Part shown: piece by piece, positions 17,373-25,890 of the stretch
Layout: each line of letters opens with the position of its first letter
Position numbering within the stretch: the stretch's first letter is position 1
Origin: an uncultured Saprospiraceae bacterium
GTDB taxonomy: Bacteria; Bacteroidota; Bacteroidia; Chitinophagales; Saprospiraceae
NCBI GenBank assembly: GCA_937959275.1
Contig: CALGLU010000026.1
Span: 1 to 64,000, forward strand
Direction: 5' to 3'
DNA: 64,000 bases
Translations under genes and position numbers: made by a program
Notes under the pieces: model-generated
Told to the model about the DNA's origin: nothing
The model's input: the letters and a program-made list of their open reading frames with translations, nothing else
Databases searched by the model: none

Positions 17373-18401
17373 TTGGCGCATACGGATAACATACAGTACT
17401 TAACAGTGTCTGAGCTATTTCCTTTGGAATTGGGTGGCTCTATTGAAGATCTTAGGATCGCCTACCATACCTATGGCACTTTAAATGAGAATAAGGACAA
17501 TGTCATTTGGGTTTTTCATGCGCTTACAGCCAGCTCAAAAATTGAGGATTGGTGGGATGGGTCGTTTGGCACCAATCGGATTTTAGATACCAGCAAGCAC
17601 TTCGTCATCTGTGCGAATCTGATCGGTTCTTGTTACAGCACAACTGGACCATTAGAGGTGAATCCTTTGACTGGCACTAAATACTATCATACATTTCCCA
17701 CAGTGACCATACGAGATCAAGTTGCTGCCTTTCAGCTGCTACGTGATTTTCTTGATATCAAATCGATTCATATGGGAGTCGGCGGATCCATGGGAGCCTG
17801 TCATGCTTTGGAGTGGGCCATTATCGAGCCCAATTTGTTTGACAATCTATACTTATCTGTCTGCTCTGCTAAAGAATCTTCTTGGGGTAAAGCGATACAC
17901 ACCGCCCACAGAATGGCGATTGAAGGCGATGCGACTTGGAAAGAAGACAGAGATGATGCCGGTATACAAGGGATGAAGGCTGCGCGGGCAGTGGGGATGG
18001 TGATCTATCGTAATTATCTGTGTTATGAAGAATTTCAGCCTGATGATGAAGATACCTTGACAGAATTTCGCTCTGCATCCTACCAGCGCTATCAAGGCGA
18101 AAAACTGGCTAAGCGCTTTAATGCGTTCTCCTACTACACTCTGCTAGACAGTCTCGATACTCATAATGTAGGTAGAGACAGAGGTGGTATTCCTAAAGCG
18201 CTCTCTGGTATTAAAGCGAAAACGGTTATTGTCAATATCAATACAGATTTACTCTATCCAGCGATCGAACAACAACATATTGTGGATGGAATTCCCAATG
18301 CCATCTACGAAAGCATTGAGTCCCTTTATGGACACGATGGCTTTTTAGTCGAAACTGAAAAATTAACTGATCTCTACATTAAACACTTTGTCGAATCATG
18401 A
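17373..18401 (+). CDS. metX: Homoserine O-acetyltransferase
   Basis: This 342-aa alpha/beta-hydrolase-fold acyltransferase starts at TTG, the only possible start because an in-frame TGA lies six bases upstream. Family motifs: LRIAYHTYGTLNENKDNVIWVFHALTAS, then ANLIGSCYSTTGP, the nucleophile elbow GVGGSMGACHALEW (Ser), the catalytic Asp in NINTDLLYPA, and the His in YGHDGFLVE. It transfers acetyl from acetyl-CoA to homoserine, the first committed step of methionine synthesis. Its stop overlaps the thrA start by 4 bp (ATGA), so it shares an mRNA with the enzyme that makes homoserine. Confidence 0.92.
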   Translation: MAHTDNIQYLTVSELFPLELGGSIEDLRIAYHTYGTLNENKDNVIWVFHALTASSKIEDWWDGSFGTNRILDTSKHFVICANLIGSCYSTTGPLEVNPLTGTKYYHTFPTVTIRDQVAAFQLLRDFLDIKSIHMGVGGSMGACHALEWAIIEPNLFDNLYLSVCSAKESSWGKAIHTAHRMAIEGDATWKEDRDDAGIQGMKAARAVGMVIYRNYLCYEEFQPDDEDTLTEFRSASYQRYQGEKLAKRFNAFSYYTLLDSLDTHNVGRDRGGIPKALSGIKAKTVIVNINTDLLYPAIEQQHIVDGIPNAIYESIESLYGHDGFLVETEKLTDLYIKHFVES

Positions 18402-20869
18402 TTGTACTAAAATTTGGTGGCTCATCTGTAGCTGAACCATCAAGAATCAAACATATAGGAGAGCTTATTAAAGCTAGATTAGATCAACAGGAAGAACTAT
18501 CTGTTGTATTCTCTGCCTTTGGTGGTGTCACTGACACCTTGATTGATATGGCTCAGACTGCTTCTAAAGGTTCAAGCGATTACAAACAAATTCACCATGA
18601 TTTTGTCAAGCGTCATAATGATGCCTTAGCAGAACTTGTATCTGGTCCTGCATTCAACGCAGCGCAAGAAAAACTACAACTCAATCATGATACCTTAGAA
18701 CAATTGCTTAGTGGCGTTTATCTCGTAAGAGAAGCGTCGCTCAGAACGATGGACTACATCCTCAGTTTTGGTGAGCGAAATTCCTGTTTTATTATTGCAG
18801 AATATTTTAAAAGTATTGGTCTCAATGCTGCATTTCTTGATGCTAGAGAGATCATTAAAACAGATAAAACATTTGGGTCGGCTCAAGTTGATTTTCCGAT
18901 TACAAATGAATCATGTAAAGACTATTTTACCAAAAACCCAGGTAAAACACATATCGTCACTGGATTTATTGCTTCAGACGTCGGTGGATTGACAACGACT
19001 TTAGGTCGAGGCGGTTCTGATTTTACAGCGTCTATTCTTGCTGGCGCTCTAAATGCTGAAAAGCTAGAAATATGGACCGATGTTGATGGCGTGCTTACTT
19101 GCGATCCACGCAAAGTCTCAAAAGCCTATACTGTAGAGTCATTAAGCTACAATGAAGCGATGGAATTATCCCATTTTGGTGCAAAAGTGATTTATCCGCC
19201 TACTATACAGCCTGCTTTAGCCAAACAGATACCTATTTACATCAGAAATACCTTTAATCCTGACTTTCCCGGTACCAAAATCAGCAGAGAGTCTGACGAA
19301 TCTAAAGCTCGTATCAAAGGGATGAGTTCGATGTCAGGCGTTTGTTTGCTAACATTACAAGGACCAGGCATGATGGGTATTCCAGGTATTGCCGCACGCT
19401 TTTTTGGTTCTTTAGCTCGTAAAAAGATTAATGTTGTCATGATTACTCAAGGCTCATCAGAACATTCGATCTGTGTAGCCATCAAGCAAGCCAAAAAAGC
19501 TGAAGCTATTACTACTGTCGAAGATGAATTCAAATCAGAGATTGAACAGTCATTTATCCAGACCGTCGGTGTCCTTGATGATCTTAATATTATAGCGATC
19601 GTCGGACAGAACATGCGCAAAATACCAGGTGTCGCAGGGCGATTATTCGGTGCGCTTGGCAAAGAAGGTGTCAATGTCGTCGCTATCGCGCAGGGCTCTT
19701 CCGAGTTAAATATCTCCTTCGCGATCAGCGCATCTGACGAACGCAAGGCTCTAAACCTTATCCATGATTCGTTCTTTTTGTCAAACTTGAAAACAGTGAA
19801 TGTCTTTATGGTTGGTGTCGGCTTGATTGGCGGGACCTTGTTAAAGCAAATCAGTGAACAAGAGCAATCGTTACAGAAAACGCAAAAACTACAAATCAAT
19901 GTTGTTGGCCTTGCAAACTCTAAGAAAATGCTATTCGTAGAAAATGGTATTGACCTTTCGAATTGGAAAGAGGGTTTAGATAATTCGCAGAATCAAAGTA
20001 GTGTAGCTGGATTTGTTGAGAATATGAAGCAAATGAATCTTCCAAATTCTGTTTTCGTAGATAATACAGCCAACAAAACCTTACCAGACATCTATAGAGA
20101 TGTATTAAATCATAATATCTCGATTTGCACTCCGAATAAGGTAGCGAATTCGTCTTCATATGCGCAATACAGCTCTTTGAGAGCGATCGCACGTCATAAA
20201 AACGTGGACTTTTTATATGAAACCAATGTTGGTGCAGGTTTGCCTGTCATTTCGACCTTGCGCACACTCATAGAAAGTGGCGATGAAATCGTAAAAATAG
20301 AAGCTGTGCTGAGTGGCTCTGTGTCTTACATCTTTAATAACTGGACAGCAGATAGAGCCTTTAAAGAATTGGTATTGGAGGCAAAAGAGCTTGGCTATAC
20401 AGAGCCAGATCCAAGAGATGATCTTTCAGGTTTGGATATCAAACGAAAAATTTTGATTCTGTCCAGAGAGGCGGGTCATGCTGTAGAGCCAGATGATGTC
20501 CAAGTGGAACAAATCTTACCACAGTCATCAATTGATGCCCCGACAGTAGAAGCCTTTATTGAAACCTTATCGACAGAAAATGATCACTTTAAAAAATTGA
20601 TTGACAAGGCTGATGCAGAGCAAAAAGCTATCCGCTACATTGCCAGTTTTGAAGCAGGTCAGGCCGCAGTCAAATTACAGTTTGTGGATCAGGACAATCC
20701 ATTTTATAGTCTGAAGGGATCAGATAATATGATTGTCTTTACCACTCGTCGATATGCAAACAGGCCTTTGGTTGTCCGTGGGCCTGGCGCTGGAGCAGAA
20801 GTAACTGCAGCTGGTGTATTTAGTGAAATAATAAGTATAGGAAATAAAAACCATTACGGGTTTAACTAA
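18398..20869 (+). CDS. thrA: Bifunctional aspartokinase / homoserine dehydrogenase
   Basis: This 823-aa fusion starts with aspartate kinase (about 1-300; MIVLKFGGSSVAEPSRI, then GRGGSDFTASILAGAL). Two ACT domains (about 310-460) follow, each with a GVAGRLFGALGKEGVNVV-type segment that binds the feedback amino acid. The homoserine dehydrogenase domain (about 465-823) has NAD(P)-binding VFMVGVGLIGGTLLKQI and the late LSGLDIKRKILILSREAGH. It supplies homoserine for threonine and methionine from aspartate. It overlaps metX by 4 bp and precedes thrB by 17 nt. Threonine feedback is expected from the family. Confidence 0.95.
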   Translation: MIVLKFGGSSVAEPSRIKHIGELIKARLDQQEELSVVFSAFGGVTDTLIDMAQTASKGSSDYKQIHHDFVKRHNDALAELVSGPAFNAAQEKLQLNHDTLEQLLSGVYLVREASLRTMDYILSFGERNSCFIIAEYFKSIGLNAAFLDAREIIKTDKTFGSAQVDFPITNESCKDYFTKNPGKTHIVTGFIASDVGGLTTTLGRGGSDFTASILAGALNAEKLEIWTDVDGVLTCDPRKVSKAYTVESLSYNEAMELSHFGAKVIYPPTIQPALAKQIPIYIRNTFNPDFPGTKISRESDESKARIKGMSSMSGVCLLTLQGPGMMGIPGIAARFFGSLARKKINVVMITQGSSEHSICVAIKQAKKAEAITTVEDEFKSEIEQSFIQTVGVLDDLNIIAIVGQNMRKIPGVAGRLFGALGKEGVNVVAIAQGSSELNISFAISASDERKALNLIHDSFFLSNLKTVNVFMVGVGLIGGTLLKQISEQEQSLQKTQKLQINVVGLANSKKMLFVENGIDLSNWKEGLDNSQNQSSVAGFVENMKQMNLPNSVFVDNTANKTLPDIYRDVLNHNISICTPNKVANSSSYAQYSSLRAIARHKNVDFLYETNVGAGLPVISTLRTLIESGDEIVKIEAVLSGSVSYIFNNWTADRAFKELVLEAKELGYTEPDPRDDLSGLDIKRKILILSREAGHAVEPDDVQVEQILPQSSIDAPTVEAFIETLSTENDHFKKLIDKADAEQKAIRYIASFEAGQAAVKLQFVDQDNPFYSLKGSDNMIVFTTRRYANRPLVVRGPGAGAEVTAAGVFSEIISIGNKNHYGFN

Positions 20870-20886
20870 TTGATTATCAACGTTTT

Positions 20887-21822
20887 ATGTCTAGATTTGG
20901 ATTAAAAGTGTTTGCTCCTGCCTCTGTGGCGAATATGGCTGTTGGTTACGACATCCTAGGCTTTGCCATTGATGGTCCTGGGGATGAGATCACTGTCATA
21001 GAAGGGACAGCGCCCGGTTTGAAAATAACATCAATTTCGGGGACAAAGAAAAAACTACCTAAGGAGATAGAGAAGAATACAGCAGGTTATGCTGCATCAC
21101 AATTATTGAAGCACCTAGGAGAAGAGGGCAGATCCATTGAGATGGAAATTCATAAAAAGATGCCCTTTGGGAGTGGTCTTGGTTCGAGTGCGGCAAGTGC
21201 GGCGGCTGGTGCATTTGCAATCAATGAATTTCTAGGACAACCTTTGAGTAAGAGAGAGCTGTTGCGCTTTGCGGTAGAAGGAGAGCAAATTGCCGATGGT
21301 GCGTGGCATGCAGATAACGTAGCCCCTTCCCTACTCGGTGGCATCATTTTAATTAGAGATAATACGACACTTGATTTAATTAAGCTACCTGCTCCGGATG
21401 GATTGTATGCTTGTGTCGTCTATCCGCACATCAGTATTTTGACGAAGGAGTCAAGAGCTATTTTATCAGATACCGTAACCCTAGATCAGCATATCGCTCA
21501 ATCTGGAAATCTGGCTTACTTTGTTGCCGCGTTATATCGGTTGGATTTTGATATGATCCGTCGTTGTCTGACGGATTTAATTATTGAGCCACAGCGAGCA
21601 AAACTCATTCCACATTTTCAACAAATAAAGGAGCTTGCCTTGAGTGAAGGGGCTTTGGGTTTTAGTATTAGCGGTGCTGGGCCAAGCGTGTTTGCGCTGT
21701 GTGAGAATAGCTTAATTGCAGAAACAATTGGAGAGAAAATCAAGAGCTTTTTATTAGATCAAAAGATTCAAAACGATGTCTTTGTGTCCAAGATCAATAC
21801 GACGGGAACCTATAAGTATTAG
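20887..21822 (+). CDS. thrB: Homoserine kinase
   Basis: This 311-aa GHMP-family kinase has the substrate segment FAPASVANMAVGYDILGFA at residues 8-26. The ATP loop MPFGSGLGSSAASAAAGAFA is at about 95-114, and the C-terminal motif is LGFSISGAGPSVFALCE. The length is standard. It phosphorylates homoserine to O-phosphohomoserine, the threonine branch. It is placed between thrA (17 nt) and thrC (3 nt), so the three form one translation-coupled block. Confidence 0.95.
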   Translation: MSRFGLKVFAPASVANMAVGYDILGFAIDGPGDEITVIEGTAPGLKITSISGTKKKLPKEIEKNTAGYAASQLLKHLGEEGRSIEMEIHKKMPFGSGLGSSAASAAAGAFAINEFLGQPLSKRELLRFAVEGEQIADGAWHADNVAPSLLGGIILIRDNTTLDLIKLPAPDGLYACVVYPHISILTKESRAILSDTVTLDQHIAQSGNLAYFVAALYRLDFDMIRRCLTDLIIEPQRAKLIPHFQQIKELALSEGALGFSISGAGPSVFALCENSLIAETIGEKIKSFLLDQKIQNDVFVSKINTTGTYKY

Positions 21823-21825
21823 TCT

Positions 21826-23118
21826 ATGAAGTATTATAGTACAAATAATAAACAGAACACTGTTGGTCTTAAGCAAGCGGTTCTTAAAAGTTTGCCAGCT
21901 GATAAGGGCTTGTATATGCCAGAACGCATTGGTGTTTTAGATCCTTCGTTTATAGATGGTATGCGCCGGCTTACGTTTCAAGACATTGCATTTTCTGTTG
22001 CGCAGTGTATCCTTGGTGATGATATTGATGATGAGACATTACGCGGTATCATTAACCGCTCTATAAATTTCGATGCGCCAGTTCACCATTTGACAGATAC
22101 TATATCTACGCTTGAACTTTGGCATGGACCTTCTTTGGCGTTTAAGGATTTTGGAGCACGCTTTATGGCTGAGTTGATGTCCTATTTGGTGAAGGACGAC
22201 AAAGAACAATTAAGCATTTTAGTTGCAACAAGTGGAGATACAGGTGGTGCTGTAGCTGCTGGTTTTTTTAATGTGCCTAACATTGATGTTACGATACTAT
22301 ATCCTAAAGGCAAAGTGAGTCCACTTCAAGAGCTCCAACTAACGACGTGGGGTGGCAATATTCGGGCTATTGAGGTTGATGGCACATTCGACGATTGCCA
22401 AGCTTTAGTGAAAGGGGCTTTTCTAGATGATGACATCAATCAAAAACAAAACTTGAGCTCAGCAAATTCGATTAATATAGCTCGATTAATCCCACAAAGC
22501 TTTTACTATTTCGAAGCTTATAAGCAAAGACAGGACACATCAAAAGAGCTTGTCTTCGCTGTACCTTCTGGTAATTTTGGAAACTTAACTGCTGGGCTCT
22601 TAGCTAAGCGTATGGGATTACCAGTGAATCGATTTCTAGCCGCTACCAACAGTAACAATATCGTCCCACATTATCTGGCGACGACTTCGTATGAGCCTCG
22701 TCCATCTGTTCAAACAATAGCCAATGCCATGGATGTGGGCAGGCCATCTAACTTCTCCAGGATGATGGATTTATATGATAATGACTGGTCAAGAATCAAA
22801 GCAGATATAGAAGGGTATTATTACGATGACGAAGAGACTAGATTTGCTGTGAAGTATATCCATAAAACATATGACTATGTTGCAGATCCGCATGGTGCGA
22901 TTGGCTTTTTGGCAGCACATCAGTATTTGCAAGATCATTCAGCCTTACAGGCTATCTTTTTAGAGACAGCGCATCCAGCAAAATTTCTCCCTGTTATGGA
23001 GCCTTTATTAGGTGATATTGATATCCCAGAGAAGTTATCCGATTTAAGATCCAAAGAGAAAAAAGCCGACTCCCTATCAAAAGAGTTTGTAGAGTTTAAG
23101 TCCTATTTGTTGAGTTAG
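21826..23118 (+). CDS. thrC: Threonine synthase
   Basis: This 430-aa PLP enzyme has the N-terminal domain pattern MKYYSTNNKQNTVGLKQAVLKSLPADKGLYMPE. The PLP lysine is in WHGPSLAFKDFGARFM, LVATSGDTGGAVAAGF binds phosphate, and AVPSGNFGNLTAGLLAKRMG is the glycine-rich loop. It is the long fungal/gram-negative type. It converts O-phosphohomoserine to threonine, and it is the last gene of the metX-thrABC block. No clear terminator follows in the 92-nt gap. Confidence 0.95.
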   Translation: MKYYSTNNKQNTVGLKQAVLKSLPADKGLYMPERIGVLDPSFIDGMRRLTFQDIAFSVAQCILGDDIDDETLRGIINRSINFDAPVHHLTDTISTLELWHGPSLAFKDFGARFMAELMSYLVKDDKEQLSILVATSGDTGGAVAAGFFNVPNIDVTILYPKGKVSPLQELQLTTWGGNIRAIEVDGTFDDCQALVKGAFLDDDINQKQNLSSANSINIARLIPQSFYYFEAYKQRQDTSKELVFAVPSGNFGNLTAGLLAKRMGLPVNRFLAATNSNNIVPHYLATTSYEPRPSVQTIANAMDVGRPSNFSRMMDLYDNDWSRIKADIEGYYYDDEETRFAVKYIHKTYDYVADPHGAIGFLAAHQYLQDHSALQAIFLETAHPAKFLPVMEPLLGDIDIPEKLSDLRSKEKKADSLSKEFVEFKSYLLS

Positions 23119-23210
23119 AAGTCTTGATGTCTAAAGCATATGTTAAGGCTCGTGCACTAAAGAACATTCTCATTCTCTTGATCGTTTACTCCACGTACTG
23201 AAACAGCAAC

Positions 23211-23756
23211 ATGAAACAAATAACATTTATACTATTGGTTCTCTTCTCGTTTAGTTCTTGTCAGAAGGAAGCAGCAGTTGAGGAAAAAGGAATCACGATT
23301 AAGACACTTAAGTCGAATGGTAATAGCGAAGGCTTTGCAATAGATTTTAAGTTTAGCGAGTTTGCAGATCCTTTTAGAAATGCGCTAGACGAGCTTGGGT
23401 TGTCGGAGGATGAGAATTCTGTTTTTTCAGATTTATTCACCAATACACTTTTTGTCCTAACCACAGGAGAAGAGCTTTGTGAAGACAACTTTGAATTTGA
23501 ATCCAGTGTGTTTTCATTAGCATGGTTAAATGACACAGAGGAAGTCTTAGGCACCTTTGAAGCATTTGGGGTAGTCATTAATGTGACAAATCCGGAGGAC
23601 TTAGAAAATGGTTTAGAGTTTGCTGAAACTAGAGATCTCACGATTACTGTTGAAGCTGTTGAAGCCGATCAATTAGTTGGTTCCTTTCAGGGGATTGTTG
23701 GGGATGAGGTGATAGAAGGAAGCTTTGATGTGCCTAGGAAAAGCTGTATTGATTAA
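23211..23756 (+). CDS. Predicted lipoprotein, unknown function
   Basis: This 181-aa protein has a lipoprotein signal peptide: a basic start, ILLVLFSFSSC, with Cys at about residue 17. The mature part is acidic and beta-rich, with no family I recognise (segments such as DNFEFESSVFSLAWLNDTEEVLGTFEAFG). It is probably attached to a membrane facing the periplasm or outside. It stands alone, 92 nt after thrC and followed by a parS site about 100 nt downstream. Confidence 0.7.
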   Translation: MKQITFILLVLFSFSSCQKEAAVEEKGITIKTLKSNGNSEGFAIDFKFSEFADPFRNALDELGLSEDENSVFSDLFTNTLFVLTTGEELCEDNFEFESSVFSLAWLNDTEEVLGTFEAFGVVINVTNPEDLENGLEFAETRDLTITVEAVEADQLVGSFQGIVGDEVIEGSFDVPRKSCID

Positions 23757-23859
23757 TCTATTCTCACCCATAAGACACCTCATAAAAGTTATTACAAGAA
23801 GCGCCTGTTAGAATAATTCTTCATTTGATTGCCTATCTAACTCCTAGACACTCAGCTAT

Positions 23860-23875
23860 TGTTCCACGTGGAACA
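23860..23875. promoter_or_regulatory. parS-type centromere site (left copy)
   Basis: TGTTCCACGTGGAACA is a perfect 16-bp palindrome. It matches the conserved ParB-binding parS consensus TGTTnCACGTGnAACA. It lies 3 bp past the stop of the FG-GAP protein gene. A second identical copy is 1.9 kb away. Confidence 0.8.
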
Positions 23876-23878
23876 CAA

Positions 23879-25738
23879 TTAATTACAACCATTCATATCT
23901 GCCAAAAAGGTCGCATTTTGGCTCACCTCAAATCCACTTTCCATGGATACAAAATTATTCGCTTTCAGCTCTACTAATCCCTGATCAACAAGACCATCTG
24001 ACTTAATATAGTTTCTTGCTTTATAGGTATTAGGGCTGGTGGTATCATGTAAGACATAATATTCTTCACATGGATCAAGACAAGCTACAGGGTCTTCAAT
24101 TATTGTTATTATTCTCGATACGGTTTGGCAAGCATTTGGACCAGTGACTGTGACATTGTAGTCGCCTGCACTGGAGATAGTTATACTATTCCCAATGCTT
24201 CCATTAGACCATGTGGCAGTATTTGAGCTCGGAATATCGATGTCTAAAGTAACTGTCTCTGAAGGACACAAGATCGTATGTTCAGTAAATGAAATCTCGA
24301 CATTTACGGGATCGCAGCCAACTTCAGGTATGGTTAGCGTCTGATTAGGTAATATATCTGTATAAGTTGACTCCATCCCTGAAGGCCATTTGACGACAAG
24401 TTTATCGATATCATAATAAGTGCCAAGACCAAAGTGCTGGACAAAACTATTAGTGATTCCATAACTCTCTCCAGCCCTAACCTCCCGAATCATGACACCC
24501 CATGCTCCATGTAATTCCAATACGGCACCAACTGCAGAAGCGTTGCTCACCGTCCCAATCAAATTAACCGCTAAAAAATGATTCCTGTTCCTCGTATTGA
24601 TCCACAACTTATCCGCAGTATTACTCGGCGAATTAAATCCAAAGCCATAACCCGCTATCATGTCAATAAAGCCATCTTCATTTAAATCTCCAACTGCCAT
24701 CGTGTGGTTACTCCCAAAAGGATTCTGCTTCTCTGTGAATGTCTTATCTCCATTATTTTCAAAATATCGACCTGAAATTAATAAATCAATAAACCCATCA
24801 TTATCCATGTCCCGCATAATACATTGAATTAATGTGCTCCCCGAAGCGACTATGCCAGACGTCGCGGTAATATCAATATAATTCCCGTCGACATTTTCGA
24901 AGAGCTGACTATTGACATCATGATTCCCAATAAATACATCCAAATCACCATCGTTATCTATATCTTGAAATTCTGCCACCCATGATTGTGCACCACTAGC
25001 TAATCCAAATCTTGCTGCTGTTTCGCTGTATACATTAGATCCATTATTTACCCAAAGCTGATTCATTCGTCGAGGGTCTGTGGTATCAGTTACACCAAGC
25101 CTACATTTAGAAATGTATAAATCTGTATCTCCGTCCAAATCAAAATCTGTCCAACAGATTCCATAGTTACCTGAATTTTGCTCTGTCGTAGGAAACTTAT
25201 TAAAATCAATAATCGAGGTACCAGAGTAACTCAAGTTTCCCAAACCATCATTTACCCAGATAGTATTTGGTCCATCATCATGACAATTCATCGCATCCAA
25301 AAAACCATCATTATTTATATCTGCAATCGCCGAGCCTTGAACAAAAATTGCCGGACCAGATAAAATTGATGTTGAATAGGTACCTGCACCACTTGACTTG
25401 ATATGCTTTACATCATCATAAGCACCTCCTGTCACGATATCGCCGTAACCGTCGTTGTTGGTATCACCAATCGATAAAGCCCAATTATTCCCAAAGGTGT
25501 TTCCATAATCTTGTTTAGTAAACGTATTATCAGCATTCGAATAGTAAATAATTAGATTTTGTGCGTCATCAAGAATGATAATATCATCTCGGTTATCGTC
25601 ATTCATATCACTAATCCCGATTGGAGCTCCACTGTTTGTCGTTGGAAAACCCAATAAATTAGATTGGTTCACAAAAGTGGCTTGTCCTAGGCAAACTACT
25701 GAAAAGAGAGAAAGAGAGAATACAAATAATGATTTCAT
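23879..25738 (-). CDS. Secreted FG-GAP/VCBS-repeat protein with UnbV-type domain
   Basis: This 619-aa protein has signal peptide MKSLFVFSLSLFSVVCLGQA. Residues about 25-370 hold at least seven FG-GAP/VCBS calcium-type repeats (DMNDDNRDDIIILDD, DTNNDGYGDIVTGG, DINNDGFLDAMNC, DLDGDTDLYIS, DIDNDGDLDVFIG, DMDNDGFIDLLISG, DLNEDGFIDMIAG), a beta-propeller. Residues about 385-465 match the ASPIC/UnbV region (AVGAVLELHG...VRAGESYGITNSFVQHFGLG). An Ig-like domain and a Cys-ending tail (MESGFEVSQNATFLADMNGC), common in Bacteroidota surface proteins, follow. Probably cell-surface; ligand unknown. It lies between two parS sites. Confidence 0.85.
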   Translation of the reverse strand: MKSLFVFSLSLFSVVCLGQATFVNQSNLLGFPTTNSGAPIGISDMNDDNRDDIIILDDAQNLIIYYSNADNTFTKQDYGNTFGNNWALSIGDTNNDGYGDIVTGGAYDDVKHIKSSGAGTYSTSILSGPAIFVQGSAIADINNDGFLDAMNCHDDGPNTIWVNDGLGNLSYSGTSIIDFNKFPTTEQNSGNYGICWTDFDLDGDTDLYISKCRLGVTDTTDPRRMNQLWVNNGSNVYSETAARFGLASGAQSWVAEFQDIDNDGDLDVFIGNHDVNSQLFENVDGNYIDITATSGIVASGSTLIQCIMRDMDNDGFIDLLISGRYFENNGDKTFTEKQNPFGSNHTMAVGDLNEDGFIDMIAGYGFGFNSPSNTADKLWINTRNRNHFLAVNLIGTVSNASAVGAVLELHGAWGVMIREVRAGESYGITNSFVQHFGLGTYYDIDKLVVKWPSGMESTYTDILPNQTLTIPEVGCDPVNVEISFTEHTILCPSETVTLDIDIPSSNTATWSNGSIGNSITISSAGDYNVTVTGPNACQTVSRIITIIEDPVACLDPCEEYYVLHDTTSPNTYKARNYIKSDGLVDQGLVELKANNFVSMESGFEVSQNATFLADMNGCN

Positions 25739-25794
25739 GGTAAATATTCTATTTCCTTAAATCTAACACTGTTTTATAGATTCTAATAATAATT

Positions 25795-25810
25795 TGTTCC
25801 ACGTGGAACA
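25795..25810. promoter_or_regulatory. parS-type centromere site (right copy)
   Basis: A second perfect TGTTCCACGTGGAACA palindrome lies in the gap between the divergent FG-GAP and M1 peptidase genes. Paired parS sites this close together are usually found near the chromosomal origin. Confidence 0.8.
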
Positions 25811-25890
25811 CTTTGATGATAAAAAGGAGTTCCTTTCTAGCAATAGCATTCCGTTTCATTTGCTATATTCGACCTATAACACAATTGAAC

